NCBI GenBank assembly: GCA_963791545.1
Contig: CAWBSR010000003.1
Location: 185,096 to 249,095, forward strand
DNA from: JALYXV01 sp963791545
Lineage (GTDB): Bacteria; Actinomycetota; Acidimicrobiia; Acidimicrobiales; Palsa-688
Direction of reading: 5' to 3'
DNA length: 64,000 bases
Shown one piece after another: positions 42,401 to 50,703 of this stretch. The position numbers were made by a program, and so were the translations under genes. Under the pieces are notes generated by a model, which saw nothing but the letters and a program-made list of their open reading frames with translations, was not told the DNA's origin and did no database searches. The first letter of the stretch is position 1; the number at the start of each line of letters is the position of its first letter.

Positions 42401-42904
42401 GTAGAAATCGTCGACGATCTGCTCCACCAGATCGTTCACGTCCTCGACGAAGGTGACGTCATGATCGACCTCGCCGGCAATGCCAAGTCCGTTCAACACC
42501 CGTTCGCAGAAGCCGTGGGTGGTGGCGATGGTGGCGGCGTCGAAGTCGCGCCGCGCCGCGCCCAGGCGGTTCCTTCTTTCCGTCAGCTCGTCGGGTCTAC
42601 CTCTGGCGAGCAGGCCGAGGACCTCATCATCGGCCGGCGGTTCGACACCGGCCAGGGCGCGGGCCAGACCCTCCTCGGCCGTGACCAGCCGGTCCCGTAC
42701 CCGCTCCCGCAACTCTCCCGTCGCCATACGGGTAAAGGTGACGAGCAGCATGCGCTCCAGTGGGATGCCGGCGGCGACGTAGCGAGCCGCCAGGGCGGCG
42801 ATGGTAAAGGTCTTGCCGGTGCCCGCGCTCGCCTCCAGCACGGTCACACCGGTTGGCAGCTCGCCGCATAGGTCGAAGGGCGGGACGTCGGGGGTCGGGG
42901 TCAT
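39473..42904 (-). CDS. recB: Exodeoxyribonuclease V beta subunit (RecB)
   Basis: A 1143-residue helicase-nuclease. N-terminal Walker A is LEASAGTGKTFTIAALA, VLVDEFQDTDPVQWEIM is motif II, and VLTIHRSKGLEFPIVYYP is motif V. The C-terminal RecB nuclease has GSLDLVLRTHG and VVDYKTNRL, with the catalytic Asp and Lys. ATG 42904 overlaps the recC stop (ATGA). It supplies the 3'-5' motor and the only nuclease of RecBCD, used in double-strand break repair and degradation of foreign linear DNA. Confidence 0.96.
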   Translation of the reverse strand: MTPTPDVPPFDLCGELPTGVTVLEASAGTGKTFTIAALAARYVAAGIPLERMLLVTFTRMATGELRERVRDRLVTAEEGLARALAGVEPPADDEVLGLLARGRPDELTERRNRLGAARRDFDAATIATTHGFCERVLNGLGIAGEVDHDVTFVEDVNDLVEQIVDDFYIRKFYRSDGKPPFNRAEALLIARTAIDNSFSPLEPRGAPDSSTPGMRRRLAEAVRVEVERRKRRLGIITYDDLLVRLRNTLADEARGAAACQRLRDHYEVVLVDEFQDTDPVQWEIMRRAFGTGPTSLVLIGDPKQAIYAFRGADVFAYLDAARAAGTKATLDTNWRSDKGLLDAYDTVFGGAKLGDESIAYRRVDAAPAHRLPRLSGAPVTAPLRMRIVRRDSGMVSLSPQGFASAPAARRHIAADLAGDLVRLLSSPAEIVTRRSDGSEAGVRRVRPGDLAVLVRTNRHAAMIRDALDLVGIPAVINGAGSVFATPTAREWLRLLEALERPTSSTRAASVALTSFLGWTAEQVAATDDRAWEGLHARLHQWASLLRRRGVASLLEDITHSEGLPGRVLARPEGERELTDIRHAGQLLHAAAISDQLGVTALGAWLRLRIAEADQDTGNEERSRRLDSDAEAVQVLTIHRSKGLEFPIVYYPYLWDHWTSEDEPPIFHDPDASYERTIDIGGKGGPGFAAHRKRHISEQRGEDLRLAYVALTRAQHQAVVWWAGSWEGRNSPLDRLLFSRDENGNVAVEGTGVPADDEVAVRFSALATAATGCISVEESDGGSATVWEGPSRPAVDLVAGRFDRTLDARWRRTSYSGITAGVHDARVASENEQDTVSDEVGGTVPLVGLADESASEAGAVETRLRSLPVPLAAMPGGRDVGTFVHSVFEATDFTAADLDASLVAAVAVEQRRQRIDLGDLATAVAGLRAAIETPFGPLLGEVRLRDIPTADRINEMAFELPLVGGDLPTASLTVVDVASLFERHLPPGDPLAGYAPRLADPNLVGDLRGYLTGSLDLVLRTHGPEGRQRFAVVDYKTNRLAASGEILTVWHYRPDAVVEEMQRNHYPLQAVLYLAALHRYLRWRLPGYHAEHNLAGVAYLFIRGMTGDATPRVGSQPCGVFAWRPPTAFIEELSDLLDRGLVPA

Positions 42905-45900
42905 TGCTCGTCCAGCTTCTCGACCGCTAGCAGATCATCCCAGAGCCGGCGGGCGTAGCCGCCGAAACGGGTGGTCTCGCCGGCCGCCCAGCCCTGTTGC
43001 TGCTCGTCGTCGCGTGGCAACTCGTCGAGCACCTGGTGGAACGAGCGGACACCTCCGAGGACCAGCTGGTGGCTCAGTTCCGCGTCCTCATTGCCGTGGT
43101 CCCACGTCGATTCCCATTCCTGGCGGGCTACGGCCTCGGGATTGGGTCGCCGGCCACGGGCCTCGGCGTACGCCGCCGAGGACTTGCAGTACAGCGGCAG
43201 GGGCTCGCACATACCCCGGTCGTACAGGTCCACCAGGACCGCCAGTTGGTGCAGGGCGAGCTGACGGCGCGCCTCGGGGCTTCCTTCGAAGACGCCGAAG
43301 CGAGCAACCGCCACCCCGCGAGAGGATCTGCCCCGGCCGATGGTTACGGCCTCGAAGGAGCGCTCGGGATGGGCGGCGGTCAGGGCGAGGAATCGCACCC
43401 ACGCCGCCAGCCGGTGCTTGGCGGAAACACGTGAATAGGTCACCGAGCCCAGCAGGTTGCCCCGCACGCCGGCCACTGTGCCCACGACCAAGCGTCCGTC
43501 GGGGAGCGCGACGTTGACTTCGACCGAACCTACGTCGCTAGTCCCGCCGGTGATCGAGGCAGCAACCTGCACCAGCCGCTCGACCACCGGTCCGACCCGA
43601 TCGAGGACCGGATCGGCCAGGGCGCCGGGGGGCAGGAGCCCCCGTGCGACCTCCGCCGCGATGCACGCATCCTGGTCGCTCCCGGCGAGTCGGGCGTCGA
43701 GGAGACGCTGACCCACCCCCCACATCTCCAAGTAGTCCAGTTCGATAGGAACGCCTTCGAGGACATCGTCGGAATAGTCGCCCAGGTTGATGCCGAGACG
43801 CTGGCGCAGGAAGGCGTTGACCGGATGTTGCACGAAGCGCACCAGTGCATCCAGCTCGATCAGGTCGGTGGGCGCGGCCGGCAGCGGGGCCGGCAGGAAC
43901 GGCGGCCGGTCGGGCCGTTCGCGGGCGAGCGCTCGGGCGCCTTCGAGCGTAATGGGGTCGAAACTCCAGACCTGGCCGTCCACCAGGGCACTGCGCGTGA
44001 AGTTGCGGCCGTCGAAAGGCTGCAGGGGATGGCAAACGATCACCTGTGAGCGGGCCAGCGCCGGCGGCCCCGTGGGAGTCGAGGGGGCCGGTGACGGCGG
44101 CGCCGTAGGAGTCAAGTCGGCCGGCGCCGGCGGCCCCGTCGGAGTCAAGGGGGCCAGCGCAGGCGGCGCGGTGGGAGTCGAGTCGGCGATGGAGACGGTG
44201 CGGTCGACGACGTCGAGCAGCTCGCCGACTGGAACCGCGGGCGGTCGTTCGGCGTTAGTCCGCTCGGCGCGGCCGGCGTAGGTGACGATGAGGTGATCGG
44301 TGGCGGCAAGCAGGGCGTCAAGTAGCAGTTGGCGATCCTCGATCCGGGAATCACGGTCGCCGACCTGGGGGTCGTTGCCGATGATGTCGTCGCCGTCGCG
44401 GCTGCTCTGGCGAGGAAACACGCCGTCATCCAGTCCCAACAGCCCGACCACCCGATGCGGGACCGAGCGCATCGGCACCAGCGTGCAGATGGTCAAGTGG
44501 CCGGTGCGGAAGTTGGCCCGGGTGGGCCGGCCACGCAGCCGGTCGGCAAGCAGGGCCCGGATCTCGGGCAAAGTCAGCGGAGCGGGGTTGATCTCACCGG
44601 TGGGACCAATGGTTGCCTCGTCGACGGCTTCGTCGACGAGACCTTGCAGTTGCATCCGCTGCCAGCTGTCGGCGTCGGTGGTGGCCGTCAGGGCGTCGGC
44701 GGCGGCGGTGATGGTTTCGGCCCAGGCGGCCAGTGGTTGGGGTTCGTTGAAGGCTCTGATCGTGGCGTGCAGGCGTTCGATGAGCTCCGCGAACCGGCCC
44801 GCCAGGTCTATGTCGCCGCTGCCCACGTCATCGAGGGGCAGCACACCACCGAGCAGGCGTTGCCCCTCCTCGGCCATGGCCACGCCGAGGAGCACCCGGT
44901 CGAGCCCGGATCGCCAGGTGTTGGCTTCGAGCCGTTGCAACTTGAACGGCGCCCGGTGGGCGCCGTCGAGGCCCCAGCGGATGCCGGTGCTGGCGACCCA
45001 TTGGTCGAGCCGGGCCAGATCGTCGTCATCGAGGTCGAAGCGCCGCCGCAGCGGTTCCCGACCGGCGAGATCGAGGACCTGAGGTGCGGTCAGGCGGGCC
45101 GATGCCAGGTCCAGCAGCTCGGCCAGCACGCCCAGGATGGGGTTGGTCTGCCGGAGCGAACGGTCGGCCAGACGGACGCGCAGGTCGGGGACCTGCGTCG
45201 GGGAGTCGCCGGCTGCGGGACCGGCTGCGGGGCCGGGGCCTGGGTCTTCGATGTCTCCGGCGCCGAAGGTCGCATATATAAGAGGCGCGAAGGTCTCGAT
45301 GTCGGGGCACATGACGATCACGTCGCGCGGCTCGAGGGTGGGGTCCTCCTGGAGCAGATGGAGAATGGCATCACGCATCACCTCGACCTGGCGGGCCAGG
45401 CCGTGGCAGGAATGGACCTGGAGGCTGCGGTCCTGGGGGTCCAGCTGCGGGCGGGCGTCGACCTGACCCGGCAGAGGTGCCCCAGGCGGGGGTCGGTCGG
45501 CCCGAATGTCGGCCTGGATTCGCTGCAGGAGCGAGGCGGCGTTGGCCTCCATAGGGCGATGATCGTCGGCGATCACCGGATCACCGTCGCCGGGAGTGAG
45601 GAGCAGTTGCATCTCGCGGGCGTCCTGGCCCCATGACGCCAGAAGGGGGTTGCGGGGTATCGACGCCGTGTAGTCGTCGCGGCGGCGCACGATCCGAGGC
45701 CGGCCGCCCCCGGTGGCCTCAGCCATCCGGGCCCACAGCGCGGGTGAGGGATGAAGCAGGAACAGGTGGACATCGCGCCCGACCGAGAGAGCTCTGAGCG
45801 CCTGGACATAGCTCACCGGCAACCGGGTCAGCCCGAACAGCGAGAAGCGGGACGGCAACTCGAGTGCCGCAGTGCCGCTTTTGATGCGGTCGCAGGCACC

Positions 45901-46542
45901 GGCAAGCCTTTCGGCGGGGCTGGGCACGGCGATTCGGGCTCGCAGCTGACGCCACAACTCCGCCTGCCAGGCGACGTCGGGCGGCAGCCGGCGACCACCG
46001 CCGTCGCCATCGCCTGTTTCGTCGGCATCGAGTGAGCCGGCGCCCGCCCACGCGCAGAGCATCTGCGGCCGATGGACGGCATAGCGGTCATACAGATCGG
46101 CAATATGGCGAATGGCCGCGAATCGGTGGGACCGCCACTCCGCCTCGGTCTCAGGATCGCCCCCGGGACCCGCTCCAAGGTGGGCGGCCAGGGGGGCGAG
46201 CCAGGTTTGAGCCAGGCAGTCGTCGATCACGCCGAGCAGTGGCCATACCGACCGATTCGCCGTCCACGGGTCGTCTTCGGCGTCAATACCGGAGGCGGCG
46301 GCGACCGCGCCACCGATCAGACGGCCGGGGAACTGAAAGGCGAAATTGGCGCACACCCCGTCGGCGCTCGCCCGAGATGCCCCAAGACGCGCCGAAAGCC
46401 GCTGCGACAGCCAGCGCTCGACGCCCCGGGTGGGAACCGAGACGATCTCGGGGACCATGGGGTCCTCGAGAGGCTTCTCGACGACGTCGCAAAGCGCCTC
46501 GACAAGGTGGTCGGCTCGTTCTGCTCGGTGAAGGTGCAACAC
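42901..46542 (-). CDS. recC: Exodeoxyribonuclease V gamma subunit (RecC)
   Basis: A 1213-residue protein. The start is GTG 46542 (VLHLHRAERADHLVEAL), ~9 nt after GAGAGGAC; the frame is open to 46632. N-terminal VPTRGVERWLSQRLSARLG and FANFAFQFP-like segments are typical of RecC, as are LLGLDDGVFPRQ and the C-terminal RSSRGVAVARF region. RecC scans for Chi and splits the duplex. An odd insert at about residues 787-830 consists of four 11-residue Pro/Ala-rich repeats (see repeat entry). First gene of recCBD. Confidence 0.93.
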   Translation of the reverse strand: MLHLHRAERADHLVEALCDVVEKPLEDPMVPEIVSVPTRGVERWLSQRLSARLGASRASADGVCANFAFQFPGRLIGGAVAAASGIDAEDDPWTANRSVWPLLGVIDDCLAQTWLAPLAAHLGAGPGGDPETEAEWRSHRFAAIRHIADLYDRYAVHRPQMLCAWAGAGSLDADETGDGDGGGRRLPPDVAWQAELWRQLRARIAVPSPAERLAGACDRIKSGTAALELPSRFSLFGLTRLPVSYVQALRALSVGRDVHLFLLHPSPALWARMAEATGGGRPRIVRRRDDYTASIPRNPLLASWGQDAREMQLLLTPGDGDPVIADDHRPMEANAASLLQRIQADIRADRPPPGAPLPGQVDARPQLDPQDRSLQVHSCHGLARQVEVMRDAILHLLQEDPTLEPRDVIVMCPDIETFAPLIYATFGAGDIEDPGPGPAAGPAAGDSPTQVPDLRVRLADRSLRQTNPILGVLAELLDLASARLTAPQVLDLAGREPLRRRFDLDDDDLARLDQWVASTGIRWGLDGAHRAPFKLQRLEANTWRSGLDRVLLGVAMAEEGQRLLGGVLPLDDVGSGDIDLAGRFAELIERLHATIRAFNEPQPLAAWAETITAAADALTATTDADSWQRMQLQGLVDEAVDEATIGPTGEINPAPLTLPEIRALLADRLRGRPTRANFRTGHLTICTLVPMRSVPHRVVGLLGLDDGVFPRQSSRDGDDIIGNDPQVGDRDSRIEDRQLLLDALLAATDHLIVTYAGRAERTNAERPPAVPVGELLDVVDRTVSIADSTPTAPPALAPLTPTGPPAPADLTPTAPPSPAPSTPTGPPALARSQVIVCHPLQPFDGRNFTRSALVDGQVWSFDPITLEGARALARERPDRPPFLPAPLPAAPTDLIELDALVRFVQHPVNAFLRQRLGINLGDYSDDVLEGVPIELDYLEMWGVGQRLLDARLAGSDQDACIAAEVARGLLPPGALADPVLDRVGPVVERLVQVAASITGGTSDVGSVEVNVALPDGRLVVGTVAGVRGNLLGSVTYSRVSAKHRLAAWVRFLALTAAHPERSFEAVTIGRGRSSRGVAVARFGVFEGSPEARRQLALHQLAVLVDLYDRGMCEPLPLYCKSSAAYAEARGRRPNPEAVARQEWESTWDHGNEDAELSHQLVLGGVRSFHQVLDELPRDDEQQQGWAAGETTRFGGYARRLWDDLLAVEKLDEQ
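44053..44184 (-). repeat. Four 33-bp repeats inside recC (11-residue Pro-rich unit)
   Basis: The encoded units read TPTAPPALAPL, TPTGPPAPADL, TPTAPPSPAPS and TPTGPPALARS. The repeats are in frame and diverged, so they act as a flexible linker in an otherwise conserved protein. This kind of tract varies in copy number between strains. Confidence 0.85.
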
Positions 46543-46755
46543 GATTCCAATGTCCTCTCTATTGCGAGTATGGCGCAGGGGTGTGACGGCGTCGCCTCGC
46601 CGAGCTGGTCCGGTCCTGGGCATCGCCGTCACAGGGTCTCGCCATCTCCGTAGTCAGGGATGGTCGGGGACCTGACGCCGGATCCGAGCGGCGTCTGAGG
46701 GGACCGCTGGCCGGAGGATTATCGATGGGACAGCCCGAAAACCTCCGAGATTTCC

Positions 46756-46784
46756 TTGACAGGGGAACGTATGTTCGGTATCGT
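46756..46784 (+). promoter_or_regulatory. SOS (LexA) box within a promoter, upstream of the HNH gene
   Basis: GAACGTATGTTC (46765-46776) is a perfect match to the actinobacterial LexA core GAAC-4 nt-GTTC. It lies between TTGACA (46756-46761) and a weak -10 TATCGT (46779-46784) spaced by 17 bp, the position expected for repression. The HNH gene starts ~100 bp downstream. recC diverges, with its start 223 bp to the left. Confidence 0.8.
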
Positions 46785-46876
46785 GACTGCAGGTAGCGCG
46801 CAGTAGCCGTCGTGGGCCTGGCTGATGGCCCTCCTCCCCGGTCGATTTGTTGATGGCGGGAGGTGTGGTGGTGTTG

Positions 46877-48049
46877 ATGGAACTGTCCGCGGCCTGCGAG
46901 TTGCTGGGCGCCGCGATCGCGGGGACCGACCCGGCCCGGTTGAGCGGGTGGGACTGCTCGGTGGTGGTGGAGTTGTTGGCCCGCACCGAGAAGCGCTGCG
47001 CCGGGCTGCGGGTCGTTGCGGCGGCTCGCGCCGGTGAATGCGGCGCCCATCGGGAGCGTGGCTTCTCGTCGCCGGCGGCCTGGCTGGCCGACGCCAGCGG
47101 AATCACCACCGCCGAGGCCAAGGTGGCCTTGGAGGTGGCGAACAGTATCGAGGGCTGCGCGGCGACGGCGACGGCGTTGCGCGGCGGGGACATGTCGTTG
47201 GCCCAGGCGGCCGAGATCACAAAGACCGAGGCGGCCGCCCCGGGCTCGGAGTCGACCCTGCTCGAGCTGGCCGCCCGCAAGAGCATGGCCGCCCTGCGCG
47301 ACGAAGCCCGCCGACTCCGACTGGCGGCCCGAGACCCCGAAGAGCTGCACCGCCGGCAGCGCCAAGTCCGCCAAGGCCGGCACTGGTGCGACGACCACGC
47401 CATGATCCACCTGGCCGGCGCCTTCGCCCCCGAAGTCGGCGTGCCCATCGCCAACCGGATCGACGCCGAGGTCGACCGCATCATCCGACAAGCCCGCCGC
47501 GACGGCCAGGTACCTGAGCCCCGCGAGCGGCTGGTGGCCGACGCCATCGCCCACCTGATCCTGCACGGCCCCTCCGGGGCGGCGCGGCGAGCCGAAGTGG
47601 TCCTCGTTTGCGACATCGCCGCCTTCCAACGCGGCCACGCCGAAGCGGGCGAGCTCTGCCACGTAATCGGCGGCGGACCGGTGCCGGTCTCGGTGGTCCA
47701 AGAGATGGCCACCGCCGCCTTCATCAAAGGGGTGCTTCACGACGGGGTCCGCATCGACACCGTCGCCCACTACGGCCGACAGATCCCTGCCCGGCTGCGC
47801 ACCGCCTTGGACCTGGGCGAAGCCCCGCGGTTCAGCGGGGCCACATGCGTCGACTGCCAAGCCCGCTACGGCCTCCAATGGGACCACGTCGACCCCGTCG
47901 CCCACCACGGCCCCACCAGCCTCGAGAACCTGAAACCGCGTTGCTGGCCCTGCCACCAGGAGAAAACCGCCCGCGACCGCCAAGCCGGCCTCCTCACCCC
48001 CCGACCCCCCAGCCAGCCAAACCAAGGCGACGACCCCCTCGCCGCCTGA
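46877..48049 (+). CDS. 13E12 repeat family HNH endonuclease (DUF222)
   Basis: A 390-residue protein. The N-terminal ~270 residues are an Ala/Arg-rich helical DUF222 region. The C-terminal HNH domain reads CVDCQARYGLQWDHVDP, then SLENLKPRCWPCHQEKT, with two CxxC zinc pairs and catalytic His. ATG 46877 is chosen; in-frame GTG 46871 and ATG 46853 are alternatives, the GTG being better placed after GGGAGG. In Mycobacterium tuberculosis several 13E12 family genes are known members of the LexA regulon, which agrees with the SOS box here. The biological role of the family is unknown. Confidence 0.9.
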   Translation: MELSAACELLGAAIAGTDPARLSGWDCSVVVELLARTEKRCAGLRVVAAARAGECGAHRERGFSSPAAWLADASGITTAEAKVALEVANSIEGCAATATALRGGDMSLAQAAEITKTEAAAPGSESTLLELAARKSMAALRDEARRLRLAARDPEELHRRQRQVRQGRHWCDDHAMIHLAGAFAPEVGVPIANRIDAEVDRIIRQARRDGQVPEPRERLVADAIAHLILHGPSGAARRAEVVLVCDIAAFQRGHAEAGELCHVIGGGPVPVSVVQEMATAAFIKGVLHDGVRIDTVAHYGRQIPARLRTALDLGEAPRFSGATCVDCQARYGLQWDHVDPVAHHGPTSLENLKPRCWPCHQEKTARDRQAGLLTPRPPSQPNQGDDPLAA

Positions 48050-48457
48050 CTGACCCCAACACCGGCGCGACGGCCTCCGCCGCCTCTTCGACAATCCGCT
48101 CGTAACGCGCGCTCCGTCAGAGAAACCCTGCCGTCAACGGCACCTTGAAACTGAATAGAACGCCCCCGAGTCCCCGACGGCGACGGCGACGGCGACCGCC
48201 GACCCGGTCCTCCACAAACCCGGGTCGGCGGTTGCTCTTCGCCGGCAGCGCGACGATCGAAATGGTGCCGCTACCGGAGCCCGGCCTCGACCGGACAGAG
48301 CACACAGCACAGAGCACAGCCCACCTACTCCCTCATGACTGATCGCCGGGTCATCGGCCCGCGCTATCGAGCACGGCCAGATCTTCAGGCGTATGATCCC
48401 CCTCCGACCGGAGCTTGGGCTCCGGAGCAGTCAGGGGCTTGTCCTAGGAGGATCGCC
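48050..48457. other. Intergenic region before the exported protein
   Basis: About 400 bp without a supportable gene. It contains a short GACGGC tandem run near 48176-48200 and the ribosome site TAGGAGGA just before the next start. No clear promoter or terminator could be picked out. Confidence 0.5.
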
Positions 48458-50296
48458 ATGCACTTTCGGCTTCGTCGGCTCAGTTTGGTACCGGTTCTCG
48501 CGGTCCTCGCCTTGTTGGCCAGCGCAGCTGTTCCCGCAGGCGCCCGTCCCGCCGTTACCGCTGCGGCCGGCACTGGATCCTCGGGTCCCCTTCGCCGGTT
48601 GGGAACGATCGATCTGCGACAGTTCGCGAGTTCGTCGCGGCCGACAGCCCAAGCGGTGCCCGGCCCCTTCGAGAACGGCGGGGTCGAGATCCCGAAGTCT
48701 GATAGCGCGGTCCCCCTGGCCGTGGTGCCCAACCCCACCCCGACGCCAGTCACCACCGACATTCCGCCGGGTCTGGCCGGTTTCGATGGTCTCACCCATC
48801 GGGACCAGAGGTTGGCCAACAATGGCAACCAGCAAAGTCTTGAGCCGCCTGACCAGGGATTGTGCGTCGGTAACGGCCACGTCATCGAGGCTGTCAACGT
48901 GGCGTTGCGAATCCGGGCCGCCGGCTCGTTCGCCGTCGAAGTGCCGACTATCGACCTCAACACCTTCTTCGGCCTGCCGGCCATGCTCTACCGCCCAACG
49001 TTGACCTTCGGACCCTTCCTCAGTGACCCCCGGTGCTACTTCGACATCCAGACCCAGCGCTTCTACGTCACCGCCCTGGAGATCGACAGGGGTCCCACCC
49101 CCGTTTTCGGCACCCACGCAGCCACGCTACTGGCGGTGAGCCAGACCAACGATCCCACCGGCTCGTGGGGTCTCTTCAGCATCGACGCCACCGATGATGG
49201 GACCAACGGCACCCCCTTCCACCCGAACTGCCCCTGCTTCGGAGACCAACCGGTAATCGGTGCCGACGCCACCGGCTTCTACTTCAGCACCAATGAGTAC
49301 TCCATAGACCCATTCGGTGTGTACTTCAATGGTGCCCAGATCTATGCGATGTCAAAGCGCGGACTCGCCGCCGCGGCATCGATTAACACCGCGGTTCTGC
49401 CGGCTCTGGTGCACTTCGCGGCGGGCAACCTCGGGCTGACATTCCCGCCCGTCGACGGAATCCCGGCTGCTATCGCATCGGTCCAGCCGGCCAGTACGCC
49501 GCCCGGCTCCGCCTACGCCCATGACGTCGAGTACTTCCTGAGTTCGTTCGACGTGAATGTCAACAGCAGCGATCAGCGCCTGGCGCTGTGGGCGCTGTCC
49601 AATACCCATACCCTGGACTCCGCCACTCCGAATCTGCACCTCACCGCCAAGGTCATGCCGTCGGAACCGTACGCCGGGGGGCCCCCCGCGGGTACACCGG
49701 TGGTGCAGAAAGACGGGCCGAGACCGTTGGGCGCCGCCGTGGGTGAGCCGTTGCCGACCGTAAACGCCGATGACGACCGGATGCAGGCTCCGACCTACGT
49801 AAACGGGCTCTTGTATTCGGCCCTGAGCACCGCGCTGGGACCCAACAACACCGTCAACCGCACCGGGATCGCGTGGTTCGTCGTGGTCCCGTTCCTGTCG
49901 GGGGGTCAGGTAAACGGCGTCGTCGCTCGTCAGGGCTACGTGGCGGCACCCGGCGGCACCAGCCTCATGTACCCGTTCGTGGGAATGAACGGTTTGAGCC
50001 GGGGGGTCATTGCCCTGAGTCTCACGGGGCCCGACAACTTCCCCAGCTTCGGGTACATCGCCATGGGACCGCAGGGCCCGGCTGGGCCAGTCCACATCGT
50101 CCGGCCTGGCGCCGGTCCCGAGGACGGCTTTACCTGCTACTCCATCGGCGGCGGTCCTCCATGTCGCTGGGGTGACTACTCCTACGCAGTCGCCGACGAA
50201 GCGGGCAATCTCTGGATGGCGGGGGAAGATATCCCCGGCACTCCCCGGACACTGTACGCCAACTGGGGAACATTCGTCGCTCGCCTCAGCCGCTAG
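48458..50296 (+). CDS. Large exported protein of unknown family
   Basis: A 612-residue protein from ATG 48458 behind AGGAGGA. A signal peptide (RRLSLVPVLAVLALLASAAVPAGA) is clear. The mature part is Pro/Gly/Asn-rich and β-predicted, with recurring aromatic strand motifs such as RCYFDIQTQRFYVTAL, FGDQPVIGADATGFYFS and RWGDYSYAVADEAGNLWMAGE. These look like blades of a β-propeller, as in secreted proteins of soil bacteria. No catalytic motif or anchor was recognised. It stands alone between the HNH gene and the LacI operon. Confidence 0.8.
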   Translation: MHFRLRRLSLVPVLAVLALLASAAVPAGARPAVTAAAGTGSSGPLRRLGTIDLRQFASSSRPTAQAVPGPFENGGVEIPKSDSAVPLAVVPNPTPTPVTTDIPPGLAGFDGLTHRDQRLANNGNQQSLEPPDQGLCVGNGHVIEAVNVALRIRAAGSFAVEVPTIDLNTFFGLPAMLYRPTLTFGPFLSDPRCYFDIQTQRFYVTALEIDRGPTPVFGTHAATLLAVSQTNDPTGSWGLFSIDATDDGTNGTPFHPNCPCFGDQPVIGADATGFYFSTNEYSIDPFGVYFNGAQIYAMSKRGLAAAASINTAVLPALVHFAAGNLGLTFPPVDGIPAAIASVQPASTPPGSAYAHDVEYFLSSFDVNVNSSDQRLALWALSNTHTLDSATPNLHLTAKVMPSEPYAGGPPAGTPVVQKDGPRPLGAAVGEPLPTVNADDDRMQAPTYVNGLLYSALSTALGPNNTVNRTGIAWFVVVPFLSGGQVNGVVARQGYVAAPGGTSLMYPFVGMNGLSRGVIALSLTGPDNFPSFGYIAMGPQGPAGPVHIVRPGAGPEDGFTCYSIGGGPPCRWGDYSYAVADEAGNLWMAGEDIPGTPRTLYANWGTFVARLSR

Positions 50297-50703
50297 CGAC
50301 CGAACTGCTACCAGCCCCTTCCTTCCACCAGCCACTACCTTCCAACACCACGACTGGGTTCTTCCGCGCCAGGTGATCGACGCACCCCAAAAGGGTGATC
50401 CCGTTTCTCCGCCAACTTCGCAGCGTGCTATTCGACGACCTCGCGTCCCGGACCGGTCTCGGGACACGGGAGGTCAGGTGATCCCCGCCCGGCTTTGTCG
50501 CGCTTGGCGGTGAGGGCGTTAAGCGGAGCGGCAGCCGGTAAACCGCAAGTCCGGGAGCGCGCCACGGCGAGCGACCTTCGGACGTATTCATTATGACCAG
50601 TCGGCCGTCGGTCTAAACACAGAGCGTGAACTCTATGTTTATGGCCCCTGACTTGCGGGGTACTGCTCCGCCAAGGAAAGCGCTTACGTACCGGAGGCGC
50701 AAG
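50297..50703. promoter_or_regulatory. Region upstream of the LacI gene with AAGCGCTT operator core
   Basis: About 400 bp with no supportable gene. Near its end GGAAAGCGCTTACG (50675-50688) has the palindromic core AAGCGCTT (50678-50685) characteristic of LacI/GalR-family operators. GGAGG follows at ~50692 as ribosome site for TTG 50704. The operator position supports autoregulation and the short start. Confidence 0.6.

Noticed and set aside
44329..45636. 435-residue plus-strand frame over recC
   Set aside because: Antisense to a conserved recC gene; no motif.
48165..48205. GACGGC tandem run as a regulatory repeat
   Set aside because: Short, low-complexity and in GC-rich intergenic DNA; nothing links it to a function.
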